Below are positions 53,584 to 61,213 of a DNA stretch of 64,000 nucleotides, piece by piece. The notes under the pieces were generated by a model. That model was not told the origin of the DNA. It saw only the letters and a program-made list of their open reading frames with translations, and ran no database searches. Location: contig NZ_AQPF01000001.1 of assembly GCF_009846745.1 (NCBI RefSeq), positions 1-64,000 on the forward strand, written 5' to 3'. This stretch comes from Alloalcanivorax xiamenensis (GTDB lineage Bacteria; Pseudomonadota; Gammaproteobacteria; Pseudomonadales; Alcanivoracaceae). Made by a program: the position numbers and the translations under genes. Every line of letters begins with the position of its first letter. Position 1 is the stretch's first letter.

Positions 53584-54352
53584 GGCCGTTGTCCCCTCCT
53601 CTCGACTCACCTCGCCCGGGATGGGCATGAAACGGCACGCCTTTTCGCCACAATCTCCAGGCTTGCCAGTAAATCCCCGCCATGGTTTTCAAACTCTGAG
53701 CGCCAAAGCGACAGACGATTCTCGCCATGGCGCCGGGATCCGCGTTGGTCATTCGCATGTTCAGGCCGGCGGAGAACACCAGCTGATCGCCGTCATGGTC
53801 CTCCAACGTTAAGCGAAGGTCGGGAAACAGCGCGTGAAGGTACCAGTGGTAGCGCAGCGCCATGGGAAGAAACGGGGAAACATGAAACGTCTTGGCGTGG
53901 GAGGCCGTCAGCCCCTGTTCTGTCCACGCCAGCGGCAACGCATAGAAATGCCGCTCATGCCAGGGCGTATTCCTCACTTCCGCCAGCATCGCCGAGGGAT
54001 AATCGGCGCCGGGAGGAAAGTGCATATACAGCACCAACGGATTGAACAAAGCACCGAAGGTACGCCATTGCCCCAACATACAAATCCGGCCCGACGACCA
54101 GTCGAGTCCATGCTCCCGGGCCTGCTGGCGGACTTTTTCCCCCAGCGGCCGGTCCCGGCCATCGATGAAATCCCGGTCCCGGAACGTCACCAGGCGCCAA
54201 CGCCGCCCCCACAGTTTCTGCCTCCGCAGCAACCGGTCAGGCTCGTCCACATTGCACCACACCAACCACAGCGGGTAGCGGAACGAATGCACCACCGGCG
54301 TCCGGCGGCAATGCCAGACGTGTCCGCGGGCCAGAGCGAAATCCGGAATCAC
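53567..54352 (-). CDS. DUF1365 protein
   Basis: Protein of 261 residues. The N-terminus RGHVWHCRRTPVVHSFRYPL with conserved His and Arg, and NPLVLYMHFPPGADYPSAML, AEVRNTPWHERHFYAL and KTFHVSPFLPMALRYHW are typical of DUF1365. The family nearly always lies next to a CFA synthase and an FAD amine-oxidase-like gene and is linked genetically with unusual fatty acid formation, but has no proven reaction. Overlaps both neighbours. Confidence 0.88.
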   Translation of the reverse strand: MIPDFALARGHVWHCRRTPVVHSFRYPLWLVWCNVDEPDRLLRRQKLWGRRWRLVTFRDRDFIDGRDRPLGEKVRQQAREHGLDWSSGRICMLGQWRTFGALFNPLVLYMHFPPGADYPSAMLAEVRNTPWHERHFYALPLAWTEQGLTASHAKTFHVSPFLPMALRYHWYLHALFPDLRLTLEDHDGDQLVFSAGLNMRMTNADPGAMARIVCRFGAQSLKTMAGIYWQAWRLWRKGVPFHAHPGRGESRGGDNGHDGRG

Positions 54353-55614
54353 GAACTTCCCCCGGAACGCTCAAACCCGTCAACCACGTTCAGGGCGGAC
54401 ACCACCCCGTCCTCATGGAATCCGTTGCGGCACCAGGCGCCGCAGAACCAGGTTCGCCGTTCGCCGTTGCGCTGCAAAAGACGCTGACGCGCGGCGAGCC
54501 CCGCCGGGGTGAACAAAGGATGGCGAAAGGTGCGGCGGTGTAGCACTTTCTCCTCGCGAATCCGGTCCCCCGCATTCAGCGTTACACAGAATGTCTCCGG
54601 GGATGTCAGCCCCTGCAGCAGGTTCATGTTGTAAGTCACTTGTACCGGCTGAGTCTCATCGGCCATGCCCAGCATGGCGTTCCAGCTGGACCAGGCACGC
54701 CGGCGGCGTGGCAGCAGGCGGGTGTCGGTATGCAGAACCACATCATTGGACTGATAAGGCAACACCCCCAGACACTCTCTTTCCAGCGGGTCCGCGTCCT
54801 CCAGTATTTCCGAAACCTGGTCGCTGTGACATGCCAGGATCACCTGATCGAAACGGCGCGGCTTTTCTTCCCCCGCCAGCGTCAGATTCACACCAGCGGC
54901 ATCGCGGCGCACCGAGATCACCGCGCGCCCGGTAACCCAGTGCGCCGGACAGGTTGAACGCAACGCCCGCACATAGCCGCGGGAGCCCCCGGGGATAACG
55001 TACCACTGAGGCCGGTCACGTAACGTCAACAGGCCGTGATGTTGAAAAAAGCCCACGAAAAAACGAGCGGGAAACGCCTCCATCTGCGCCAGTGAGCAGG
55101 ACCAGATAGCACCGCCCATGGGCAGAATGTAATGCCGCCGAAAGGCATCGCTGTAACCGCCTTCCCGCAAAAACATCCCAAGCGGTTGCTCGCCACCGGG
55201 TTCGGTCAACAGAGCCGGGGCATCGCGATTGAAACGCAGGATGTCACGCAACAATCGCCAATGCCGCGGACGGGCCAGGTTGGCGCGCTGAGCGAAGAAG
55301 CCCGACAGACCATCGCCACAGTATTCCAGCCCGGTACGTGCATCGGACACCGCGAACCCCATGCGGGTCGGTTGGCGCCCTACTCCCAACAGCGTCAGCA
55401 AGCTTTCAAAGTTCGGGTAGGTACGGTCATTGAAGACAATGAACCCCATATCCACGGCGTAATCGCCATGTTCGCGGCGCACATCCACGGTATAGGTGTG
55501 CCCGCCCAGTTGCGCTTCGGCCTCGAACACCGTGACCTGATGACGGGCGCCGAGATACCAGGCCGCGGTCAACCCGGCGATGCCACCGCCGACAATGGCG
55601 ATACGCTGACTCAT
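54349..55614 (-). CDS. FAD-dependent amine-oxidase-like oxidoreductase
   Basis: Flavoprotein of 421 residues. The N-terminal dinucleotide loop IAIVGGGIAGLTAAWYLGAR and GGHTYTVDVRREHGDYAVDM are intact; VDMGFIVFNDRTYPNFESLL and the C-terminal GAWCRNGFHEDGVVSALNVV match the NAD(P)-binding/amine oxidase group found beside CFA and DUF1365 genes. The probable job is desaturation or oxidation of a lipid intermediate together with CFA synthase and DUF1365. Four-base overlaps (ATGA) with both photolyase and DUF1365 genes. Confidence 0.88.
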   Translation of the reverse strand: MSQRIAIVGGGIAGLTAAWYLGARHQVTVFEAEAQLGGHTYTVDVRREHGDYAVDMGFIVFNDRTYPNFESLLTLLGVGRQPTRMGFAVSDARTGLEYCGDGLSGFFAQRANLARPRHWRLLRDILRFNRDAPALLTEPGGEQPLGMFLREGGYSDAFRRHYILPMGGAIWSCSLAQMEAFPARFFVGFFQHHGLLTLRDRPQWYVIPGGSRGYVRALRSTCPAHWVTGRAVISVRRDAAGVNLTLAGEEKPRRFDQVILACHSDQVSEILEDADPLERECLGVLPYQSNDVVLHTDTRLLPRRRRAWSSWNAMLGMADETQPVQVTYNMNLLQGLTSPETFCVTLNAGDRIREEKVLHRRTFRHPLFTPAGLAARQRLLQRNGERRTWFCGAWCRNGFHEDGVVSALNVVDGFERSGGSS

Positions 55615-57056
55615 GCCCCCTGCTCTCCGGCCTGCCGATGCCAGGCGTCACGCGCGGCGCGAAACGCTGTTTCCACACGCTGCTTGACCCCTTCGTGCGG
55701 CACCAGCGGCGGCGGATAGTCTCCGGTCAACAACGGCTGCTTCCAGGGCTCATGGATGGTCTCGTTATCGAGCTCCGCCAACTCGGTGACATAGCGTGCG
55801 ATAAAGCGCCCTTCCGGGTCGAACCGACGGCTTTGTCGGACCGGGCTGAAAACCCTGAAATACGGCGCCGCGTCGGTACCGGTGGACGCGCTCCATTGCC
55901 AGCCACCGTTGTTGGCGGCGAAATCCCCGTCGATCAAATGTCGCATGAAGAACCGCTCCCCCTTTCGCCAATCGATAAACAGATGCTTGGTCAGAAACAT
56001 GGCGGCCAGCATGCGCAAACGGTTATGCATCCATCCGGTGCTGACCAGTTGCCGCATCGCCGCGTCCACCAGCGGATAGCCGGTGCGGCCCTCACACCAG
56101 GCGTCAAAATGGGCTTCGTTATCGTTCCAACGCAGAAATCGCGTTTCCGGGCGGAACGGGGCCCCCTTCGCCAATGCCGGAAACCGGTGCAGGATTTGCC
56201 GGTAAAAATCCCGCCAGGCCAGCTCACCGATCCAGGTCGCCGCGCCTTCCCTGGCCACCGGGTCCTGCATCGCCATTCGCGCCGCCCGCCAGGCCTCCGC
56301 CGGCGCCAGGGTGCCAGCGGACAATGCCGTTGACAGTTCACTGGTGGCCGTCTCCGCCGGCCGGTCGCGCAGTCTTTTGTAATCTTCGATGTGCCACTTA
56401 ACGAATGCCGACAATTGCCGGGCGGCGGCGTCTTCTCCCGGCTGCCACTGCGCCCTCAATGCCTGCCCAAGCGACAGTTCCGATAATGCCGCCTCCACCC
56501 TGCCGCGCCCGGCAAAACGACCCCGCCGTGCCGGCCAGCACGGCACCTCCGGCACCCGTGGGCCGTTTTCCTCCATCCAACGGTCCCAGCGTCGTTTGTA
56601 CGCGGTGAAAACCGTGTAAGGAGTGCCTTTACCGGTATTCAAGGCTCTGGGCGGTACCAGAACCCCGTCGTCGAAACCATGAATACGGACGCCATCCTTC
56701 TCCAATTCATACGCCACCGCTCGATCCCGGTTCAGCTCATTCAACGGGTATTCGCGATTGCAAAACACATCGGTAATGCCGTGTTCGCGGACGAAATTCG
56801 TTACCGCCACCACCGCACCATCGAAGTCCCCCCCGTCGACCACATGCAGATCCACGCCGCGCGATGCCAGCGTCTTCCCCAATTCCAGCAGACTCTCCAG
56901 CACATACCAGCGGCGCAGCGGCGCCACCTCATGCCGGTCCCACTGCAACGGGCACAATACATACAACGCCAGCGCCGGTTCACCCGCCGCCAACGCCCGC
57001 AGCAGGGGCGTGTGGCTGTGACAGCGCAAATCGTTACGGAACCAAATCAGACGCAT
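55611..57056 (-). CDS. phrB: Deoxyribodipyrimidine photolyase
   Basis: Blue-light-driven DNA repair flavoprotein of 481 residues. N-terminal antenna-binding domain from LIWFRNDLRCHSHTPLLRAL. The C-terminal FAD domain carries STGWMHNRLRMLAAMFLTKH, IDWRKGERFFMRHLIDGDFA, NNGGWQWSASTGTDAAPYFR and FSPVRQSRRFDPEG, as in class I CPD photolyases. The start overlaps the merR gene by 23 bases. Repairs UV-made cyclobutane dimers; its presence ties this operon to light. Confidence 0.94.
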   Translation of the reverse strand: MRLIWFRNDLRCHSHTPLLRALAAGEPALALYVLCPLQWDRHEVAPLRRWYVLESLLELGKTLASRGVDLHVVDGGDFDGAVVAVTNFVREHGITDVFCNREYPLNELNRDRAVAYELEKDGVRIHGFDDGVLVPPRALNTGKGTPYTVFTAYKRRWDRWMEENGPRVPEVPCWPARRGRFAGRGRVEAALSELSLGQALRAQWQPGEDAAARQLSAFVKWHIEDYKRLRDRPAETATSELSTALSAGTLAPAEAWRAARMAMQDPVAREGAATWIGELAWRDFYRQILHRFPALAKGAPFRPETRFLRWNDNEAHFDAWCEGRTGYPLVDAAMRQLVSTGWMHNRLRMLAAMFLTKHLFIDWRKGERFFMRHLIDGDFAANNGGWQWSASTGTDAAPYFRVFSPVRQSRRFDPEGRFIARYVTELAELDNETIHEPWKQPLLTGDYPPPLVPHEGVKQRVETAFRAARDAWHRQAGEQGA

Positions 57057-57918
57057 CGTCTCCCCTCCTCGCCGCCATGGTCGTCGACCAATCCCTCATT
57101 GCCTGGGCCACTTCGGCGAAATCTCCCGGACAGCGGGCCAACCATTCCGGTGTCGATAATTCCGAAGTCAGAGCCGGGCCACAGCACCACAGAGCCGGCC
57201 CGAAACCCGGTGTGCGCTTCGGCCACCACCTGGCACTCTGACGTCTTACCGGGTGTTCCCCGAGCACCCATAGCAGGCCATCCAGACGGGGATGGTTCAG
57301 CCAGGTCCCCAGTTCCGTCCCCGCCACCGGCAACATCACACTCCATACCGGCACTTCCGAAAGCGCGGCCTGAAGCATCCCCGGCAGGGGGTCGCCCACC
57401 GCCATCACCAACCATCCGTGTTGACGGCGACTGGGCGTGGCCGCCAACAGAGGGCCGGACAGCTTCAGTCGCAAAAAGCTGTCAAACAGCGTACGCGCGG
57501 CGAGACGACCCGGCGTTCGCAGGTGCGACCGCAACGGCTCGCACCAGCCGCTCACCACCTTCTCCAGCGGGTAGTCGCCGGTCAGCCGCCGGAATAACTG
57601 TTCCAATCGGCGAACATTGAGGTCATCCAGAGCGGACCAGGCCTCCTCCATGGCCTGGCGCCAAGGGCCGCTCGCCGCCTCCGGGGGCGTTCCCTGTTCC
57701 AGAACAGCACGCACCTGACTGATCGGCAGCCCGCGATCCAGCCAGGCGAGGATAGAGTGGATACGAGCGACATCCGCTTCAACATACCGGCGATGGCCCC
57801 GCTCGGTCCGGGCGGGACGGATCAGTCCATAACGCCGTTCCCAGGCCCGCAGCGTCACCGGGTTCACACCGCAACGTTGGCCAACCTCCTGGATGGTCAG
57901 GGTCTCTTCCGTGCTCAT
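57034..57918 (-). CDS. MerR-family regulator, LitR/CarH type lacking the B12 histidine
   Basis: Regulator of 294 residues. N-terminal MerR helix-turn-helix: LTIQEVGQRCGVNPVTLRAW, ERRYGLIRPARTERGHRRY. The C-terminal 180 residues resemble the cobalamin-binding light-sensor region of LitR/CarH, but the ExHxxG box that would ligate B12 reads VGDPLPGMLQ, with leucine in place of histidine. Such proteins (class II LitR of pseudomonads) cannot sense light through adenosylcobalamin and act through other partners. ATG 57918 overlaps the DUF523 stop (ATGA). Probable repressor of its own operon. Confidence 0.82.
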   Translation of the reverse strand: MSTEETLTIQEVGQRCGVNPVTLRAWERRYGLIRPARTERGHRRYVEADVARIHSILAWLDRGLPISQVRAVLEQGTPPEAASGPWRQAMEEAWSALDDLNVRRLEQLFRRLTGDYPLEKVVSGWCEPLRSHLRTPGRLAARTLFDSFLRLKLSGPLLAATPSRRQHGWLVMAVGDPLPGMLQAALSEVPVWSVMLPVAGTELGTWLNHPRLDGLLWVLGEHPVRRQSARWWPKRTPGFGPALWCCGPALTSELSTPEWLARCPGDFAEVAQAMRDWSTTMAARRGDDASDLVP

Positions 57919-58886
57919 AAACGGTTCCTCAATCCCAGGGCATCCGGATACGGACACAAATATTCCTGGGTCGCCAGATAAGGCTGCTCCACTTTGCTCT
58001 GAGCGCTCCGCAGCATCGTCATCGGTACGACCAGAGGCACTTCTTCACGCTGGTAAGCCTCGATCTGCTGATGAATCAGGCGGCGGTCCTCGGTACTCAG
58101 TCCCTCGCGCAGAAAGCCGGTCAAGTGCAGCATGGTGTTGACGTGGCTGCCCCGTGACACCCGCCGCGCCAATGCCGGCATCACCCGGGCGATGTATTCG
58201 TCGGCAATCACCGGCAGAGGCCGGCGCTTGAGGTCGGACAACAACGGGCCCATCCGCCGGTAGGTGGCCTGGCAGTGCGCCAGCAACTGGAACTTGTGGC
58301 GGCGGTGGAAGGCCAACAACCCTTCCGCGGTCACCCCGTTCTCCCGCAAACGACACCAGTCGTCATACACGAATACCCGCTCAACGAAGTTTTCCCGCAG
58401 GCCATCGTCGTTTAGGCGCCCTTCCTCCTCCAGTGGCATCAGGGGAAACCGGCGCGCCAGCGCCGACGCGAACAGCCCGCTGGCGTCCCGCCTCGCCACC
58501 TCACCATCGGCGCGATAGACGCGGACCCGTTCCATGCCGCAACTTGGCGACTTGGCCATCAATACGAACCCTCGGAGGTGCGCGAGACGTTCCAGCCCCT
58601 GATCGATAAAACCGTGCATCAGCGCGGTGAAATCCTTTTCCCCATGCGTGGCGCACAACCGGATCCCGCCATCGATTTCCACCAGCCGCATAGCCTGACG
58701 AGGCGCGGGCAAGCCGGCGCCCATCTCCGGGCACAGGGGATGAAACTGGAAGTAGCGGTCCAACACCTCCGTGCAGTAACGGGAGTGCTTATGCCCGCCA
58801 TCGTGCCGTACCGGACTGCCCAGCAGGCAGGCGCTGATCCCCACGGGGATGCGTGAATCTTTGGTGATTACCGGATGCGCGGTCAT
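57915..58886 (-). CDS. DUF523-DUF1722 fusion (YbgA-like)
   Basis: Protein of 323 residues. N-terminal DUF523 (residues 10-160) has conserved cysteines in ISACLLGSPVRHDGGHK, FHPLCPEMGAGLP and LMAKSPSCGMERV, probably a metal or cluster site. C-terminal DUF1722/YbgA (190-305) includes LLAFHRRHKFQLLAHCQATY and LHLTGFLREGLSTEDRRLIH. It often neighbours photolyase and LitR-like genes. First gene of the six-gene operon; GGAG lies just before ATG 58886. Biochemical role unknown. Confidence 0.88.
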   Translation of the reverse strand: MTAHPVITKDSRIPVGISACLLGSPVRHDGGHKHSRYCTEVLDRYFQFHPLCPEMGAGLPAPRQAMRLVEIDGGIRLCATHGEKDFTALMHGFIDQGLERLAHLRGFVLMAKSPSCGMERVRVYRADGEVARRDASGLFASALARRFPLMPLEEEGRLNDDGLRENFVERVFVYDDWCRLRENGVTAEGLLAFHRRHKFQLLAHCQATYRRMGPLLSDLKRRPLPVIADEYIARVMPALARRVSRGSHVNTMLHLTGFLREGLSTEDRRLIHQQIEAYQREEVPLVVPMTMLRSAQSKVEQPYLATQEYLCPYPDALGLRNRL

Positions 58887-58913
58887 GGCCAGGCTCCATT
58901 CGCGTTCTTTGAT

Positions 58914-58940
58914 CTGTACAAGAATGCCGTTTTGTACAAG
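58914..58940 (-). promoter_or_regulatory. Paired TGTACAAG sites, probable LitR/MerR operator and promoter
   Basis: TGTACAAG occurs at 58915-58922 and again at 58933-58940, 18 bases apart, in the leader of the photolyase operon. On the minus strand the two TTGTACA words lie at the spacing of -35/-10 elements. MerR/LitR-type regulators bind such repeated short words. Confidence 0.6.
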
Positions 58941-59070
58941 TTTCAGCGAGCGGCGATGAAGGCGCCGTGAAGATCAGTGAACGCTACCGCGTCAGACTGG
59001 CATCGGGAGTCATACTCGGGGCGGCGCCGGTGGCAATCCGTGGGGCGGTTTACCATGGGCGGTGAACCAT

Positions 59071-59109
59071 AAAAAAACCCCGGGTACCGCAGTCGATACG
59101 GCCCGGGGT
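59071..59109 (-). terminator. Intrinsic terminator of alkB
   Basis: On the minus strand, ACCCCGGG pairs with CCCGGGGT (59102-59109 with 59077-59084) and is followed by seven T. A further hairpin GCCCGGC-AAG-GCCGGGC (59132-59148) lies between it and the alkB stop. Confidence 0.85.
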
Positions 59110-59168
59110 CCTGAAGGGAACCAGGAAATGGGCCCGGCAAGGCCGGGCTTCGTGTCATCAGCGGGGAT

Positions 59169-60317
59169 TCAGGCGATGTTGTTCACGCGGCGCGCATTGC
59201 GGAACAATTGATCCATTTCCCCTTCATAGTAAGCCTCGACGCGGGGATTCATGACCTTTTTCCACAGCGGCGGGAACAACGCCAGCACATACATGGCGGC
59301 GTATCCACCGGGCAGTTGCGGGCTTTCCTCATAGTGGCGCAGGACCTGATAGCGCCGCTTGGCGTAGGCATGGTGGTCGCTGTGGCGTTGCAACTGAAAC
59401 AGCGCCAGATTGGTCAGCAGGTAGTTGGAGTTCCAGCTATGCGCCGGGGTTACCCGCTCATAGCGGCCGCTGTCCTGCAATCGACGGTGCAGACCGTAGT
59501 GTTCGACGTAGTTGATAATTTCCAGGGTCACCGCGGCCACGAAGCTCTGCGCGGCGAAGAACAACACGCCCTGCCAGCCAAATGCGATTCCGAACGCCAC
59601 CGCGAACAACGCGGAGATGCCGTACCACCAAATCAGTTCATTATGGATGCTGAAGTTCTTTTTACCCTTGCGCTCCAGATATTGCTTTTCCAGCTTCCAG
59701 GCATTGAGGAAGTTGTGCTTGATGGCACGCGGGAGAAAACTGTACAGCCCCTGATTGTACTGGGATGAGGAGGCATCCTGCGGGGTGGAAACATGGACAT
59801 GGTGGCCGCGCACGTGCTCCACCTTGAAGCCGGCGTAGGTCACGGAGGACAGCAGCAGCCCGCCCATCCAGTTCTCCAGTTTGGGATCCTTATGGACGAA
59901 TTCATGGCCCAGGTTAATGGCGATGATGCCGCCCACTGTGCCAATGGACACAATCCAGCCCAGCTTGCCGAACCAGCTGTAGTCGTTACTGATGAACACA
60001 TGGCCGGCATAGAACAGCACGCCCAGCCAGATAAAGCCCATCAGAAACAGGAAGAACGTATAGATGCGCTCCTCGCTCAGGGACGGCACCTGGACCTGCT
60101 CGTCCGGGTTGGACGGATCCTTGCCGATGAGATAGTCGAGCAACGGCACGATGCCGAAGACAACGAAATAGATGAACCAGGCCCAATAGTCCTGGGTGCC
60201 GGAATCACGTCCCACATAGACGCTGAACGGCAACAGCGGCAGCACCGCGGCCCAGAACAGGAGATAGCCCCACTTTTTTATTTTCAACATGGTGTCGGAC
60301 GACATTTTGGCGAACAT
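59169..60317 (-). CDS. alkB: Alkane 1-monooxygenase (AlkB)
   Basis: Inner-membrane di-iron hydroxylase of 382 residues that oxidises medium-chain n-alkanes to 1-alkanols with rubredoxin as electron donor. About six hydrophobic segments. The histidine boxes are complete: NLGHEFVHKD, EHVRGHHVHVSTPQD, LQRHSDHHAYAKRRY, and the AlkB-specific NYVEHYGLHRR. Length matches the family. GCGAGG precedes ATG 60317. Divergent from a GntR regulator, the arrangement known for alkB2 of Alcanivorax borkumensis. No rubredoxin gene lies nearby. Confidence 0.96.
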   Translation of the reverse strand: MFAKMSSDTMLKIKKWGYLLFWAAVLPLLPFSVYVGRDSGTQDYWAWFIYFVVFGIVPLLDYLIGKDPSNPDEQVQVPSLSEERIYTFFLFLMGFIWLGVLFYAGHVFISNDYSWFGKLGWIVSIGTVGGIIAINLGHEFVHKDPKLENWMGGLLLSSVTYAGFKVEHVRGHHVHVSTPQDASSSQYNQGLYSFLPRAIKHNFLNAWKLEKQYLERKGKKNFSIHNELIWWYGISALFAVAFGIAFGWQGVLFFAAQSFVAAVTLEIINYVEHYGLHRRLQDSGRYERVTPAHSWNSNYLLTNLALFQLQRHSDHHAYAKRRYQVLRHYEESPQLPGGYAAMYVLALFPPLWKKVMNPRVEAYYEGEMDQLFRNARRVNNIA

Positions 60318-60356
60318 GATCGGCCTCGCTAGTGACGGTAACAGTCTTCGATGGCA

Positions 60357-60388
60357 ACGTTATCATGATTAACTCAATTGTCAAACAA
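60357..60388 (-). promoter_or_regulatory. alkB promoter with FadR-family operator
   Basis: TTGTCAAACAA at 60378-60388 fits the FadR-subfamily consensus TnGTnnnACnA exactly, inside the larger repeat AATTGT-CAA-ACAATT (60376-60390). On the minus strand it contains TTGACA, a perfect -35 box, with TAACGT 16 bases on as a possible -10. A bound repressor would block alkB. Confidence 0.7.
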
Positions 60389-60449
60389 TTCAATTAGTGA
60401 CACATGCACCGATAATGGCGATAATTGCTCTCATCAAAAGGAGCCCTTT

Positions 60450-61112
60450 ATGACCTTGAGAGCCGTGAGCCTCAGCGAGCAGATTGCCGATCATCTGGCC
60501 GAGCAGATTGTCCGCGGCGAGCGTAAACCCGGAGAGAAGCTGCCGGAATCGGAGTTGGCCAAACAGCTGGAAGTGAGCACCAACTCACTCCGGGAGGCTT
60601 TCAGACTCTTGGAAAAGCAACATTTGATCGAACTGCAGCCGCGCCGTGGCGCGCGGGTTTGCGAGGTCAGCGAAAGCGAGGTTCGCGACCTTTATGATTT
60701 CCTGTTTCTGCTGCTTTCACGGCTTGCGGCGCAAGCTGCCAGCAACTGGCAGCCCGGCCAGATCGAGGACCTCGCCGCCATGCTGCCGGACTTCCAGCGC
60801 TGTTATGACCAGGGCGATGTCCAGGGCGGCCACCAACTGGCCTTCCGGTTCGTCGAGATCGCCACCGATCGTTTCGCCGCCAACCGCTACCTGGCGGCGG
60901 ACATCACCGACCTGATGCCCTTGTTGAAGCGGTTTTCCTTCATTGCGCTGCAGGAGGAAACCACCGAGTTCGATGTGTCCCTTCGCATTTTCCAGCGCCT
61001 GTTGGAAAACGTGCTGGCGCGGGATCCCGAGAAAGCCGCCGCGGACATTCGCGAGTATGGCGAGAACCAATGCCGGATCGTGCTGCGGGCCGTGGCAAAG
61101 CGGAAGTTTTGA
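60450..61112 (+). CDS. GntR-family (FadR/FCD type) regulator of alkB
   Basis: Regulator of 220 residues. N-terminal winged helix: LSEQIADHLAEQIVRGERKP, GEKLPESELAKQLEVSTNSL, REAFRLLEKQHLIELQPRRG. The C-terminal helical FCD domain (about 90-210) binds ligand, often through a metal. Start ATG 60450 with AAAAGGAG upstream; the longer frame runs into the operator. Divergent from alkB with a FadR-type operator between, so it most likely represses alkB until an alkane-derived fatty acid or acyl-CoA appears. Confidence 0.9.
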   Translation: MTLRAVSLSEQIADHLAEQIVRGERKPGEKLPESELAKQLEVSTNSLREAFRLLEKQHLIELQPRRGARVCEVSESEVRDLYDFLFLLLSRLAAQAASNWQPGQIEDLAAMLPDFQRCYDQGDVQGGHQLAFRFVEIATDRFAANRYLAADITDLMPLLKRFSFIALQEETTEFDVSLRIFQRLLENVLARDPEKAAADIREYGENQCRIVLRAVAKRKF

Positions 61113-61213
61113 CACGGAACGAGCTCTCCCCACCGCTTCCACACAAAACCCACATAAGAGTCCCATTCAGGCCGTCCATGCTCCCCCCGACCTAACCTGC
61201 GAGGGGAACCGAC

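Noticed and set aside
58889..58960. Possible small regulatory RNA in the photolyase operon leader
   Set aside because: The paired TGTACAAG words explain the symmetry; no hairpin plus T tract was found.
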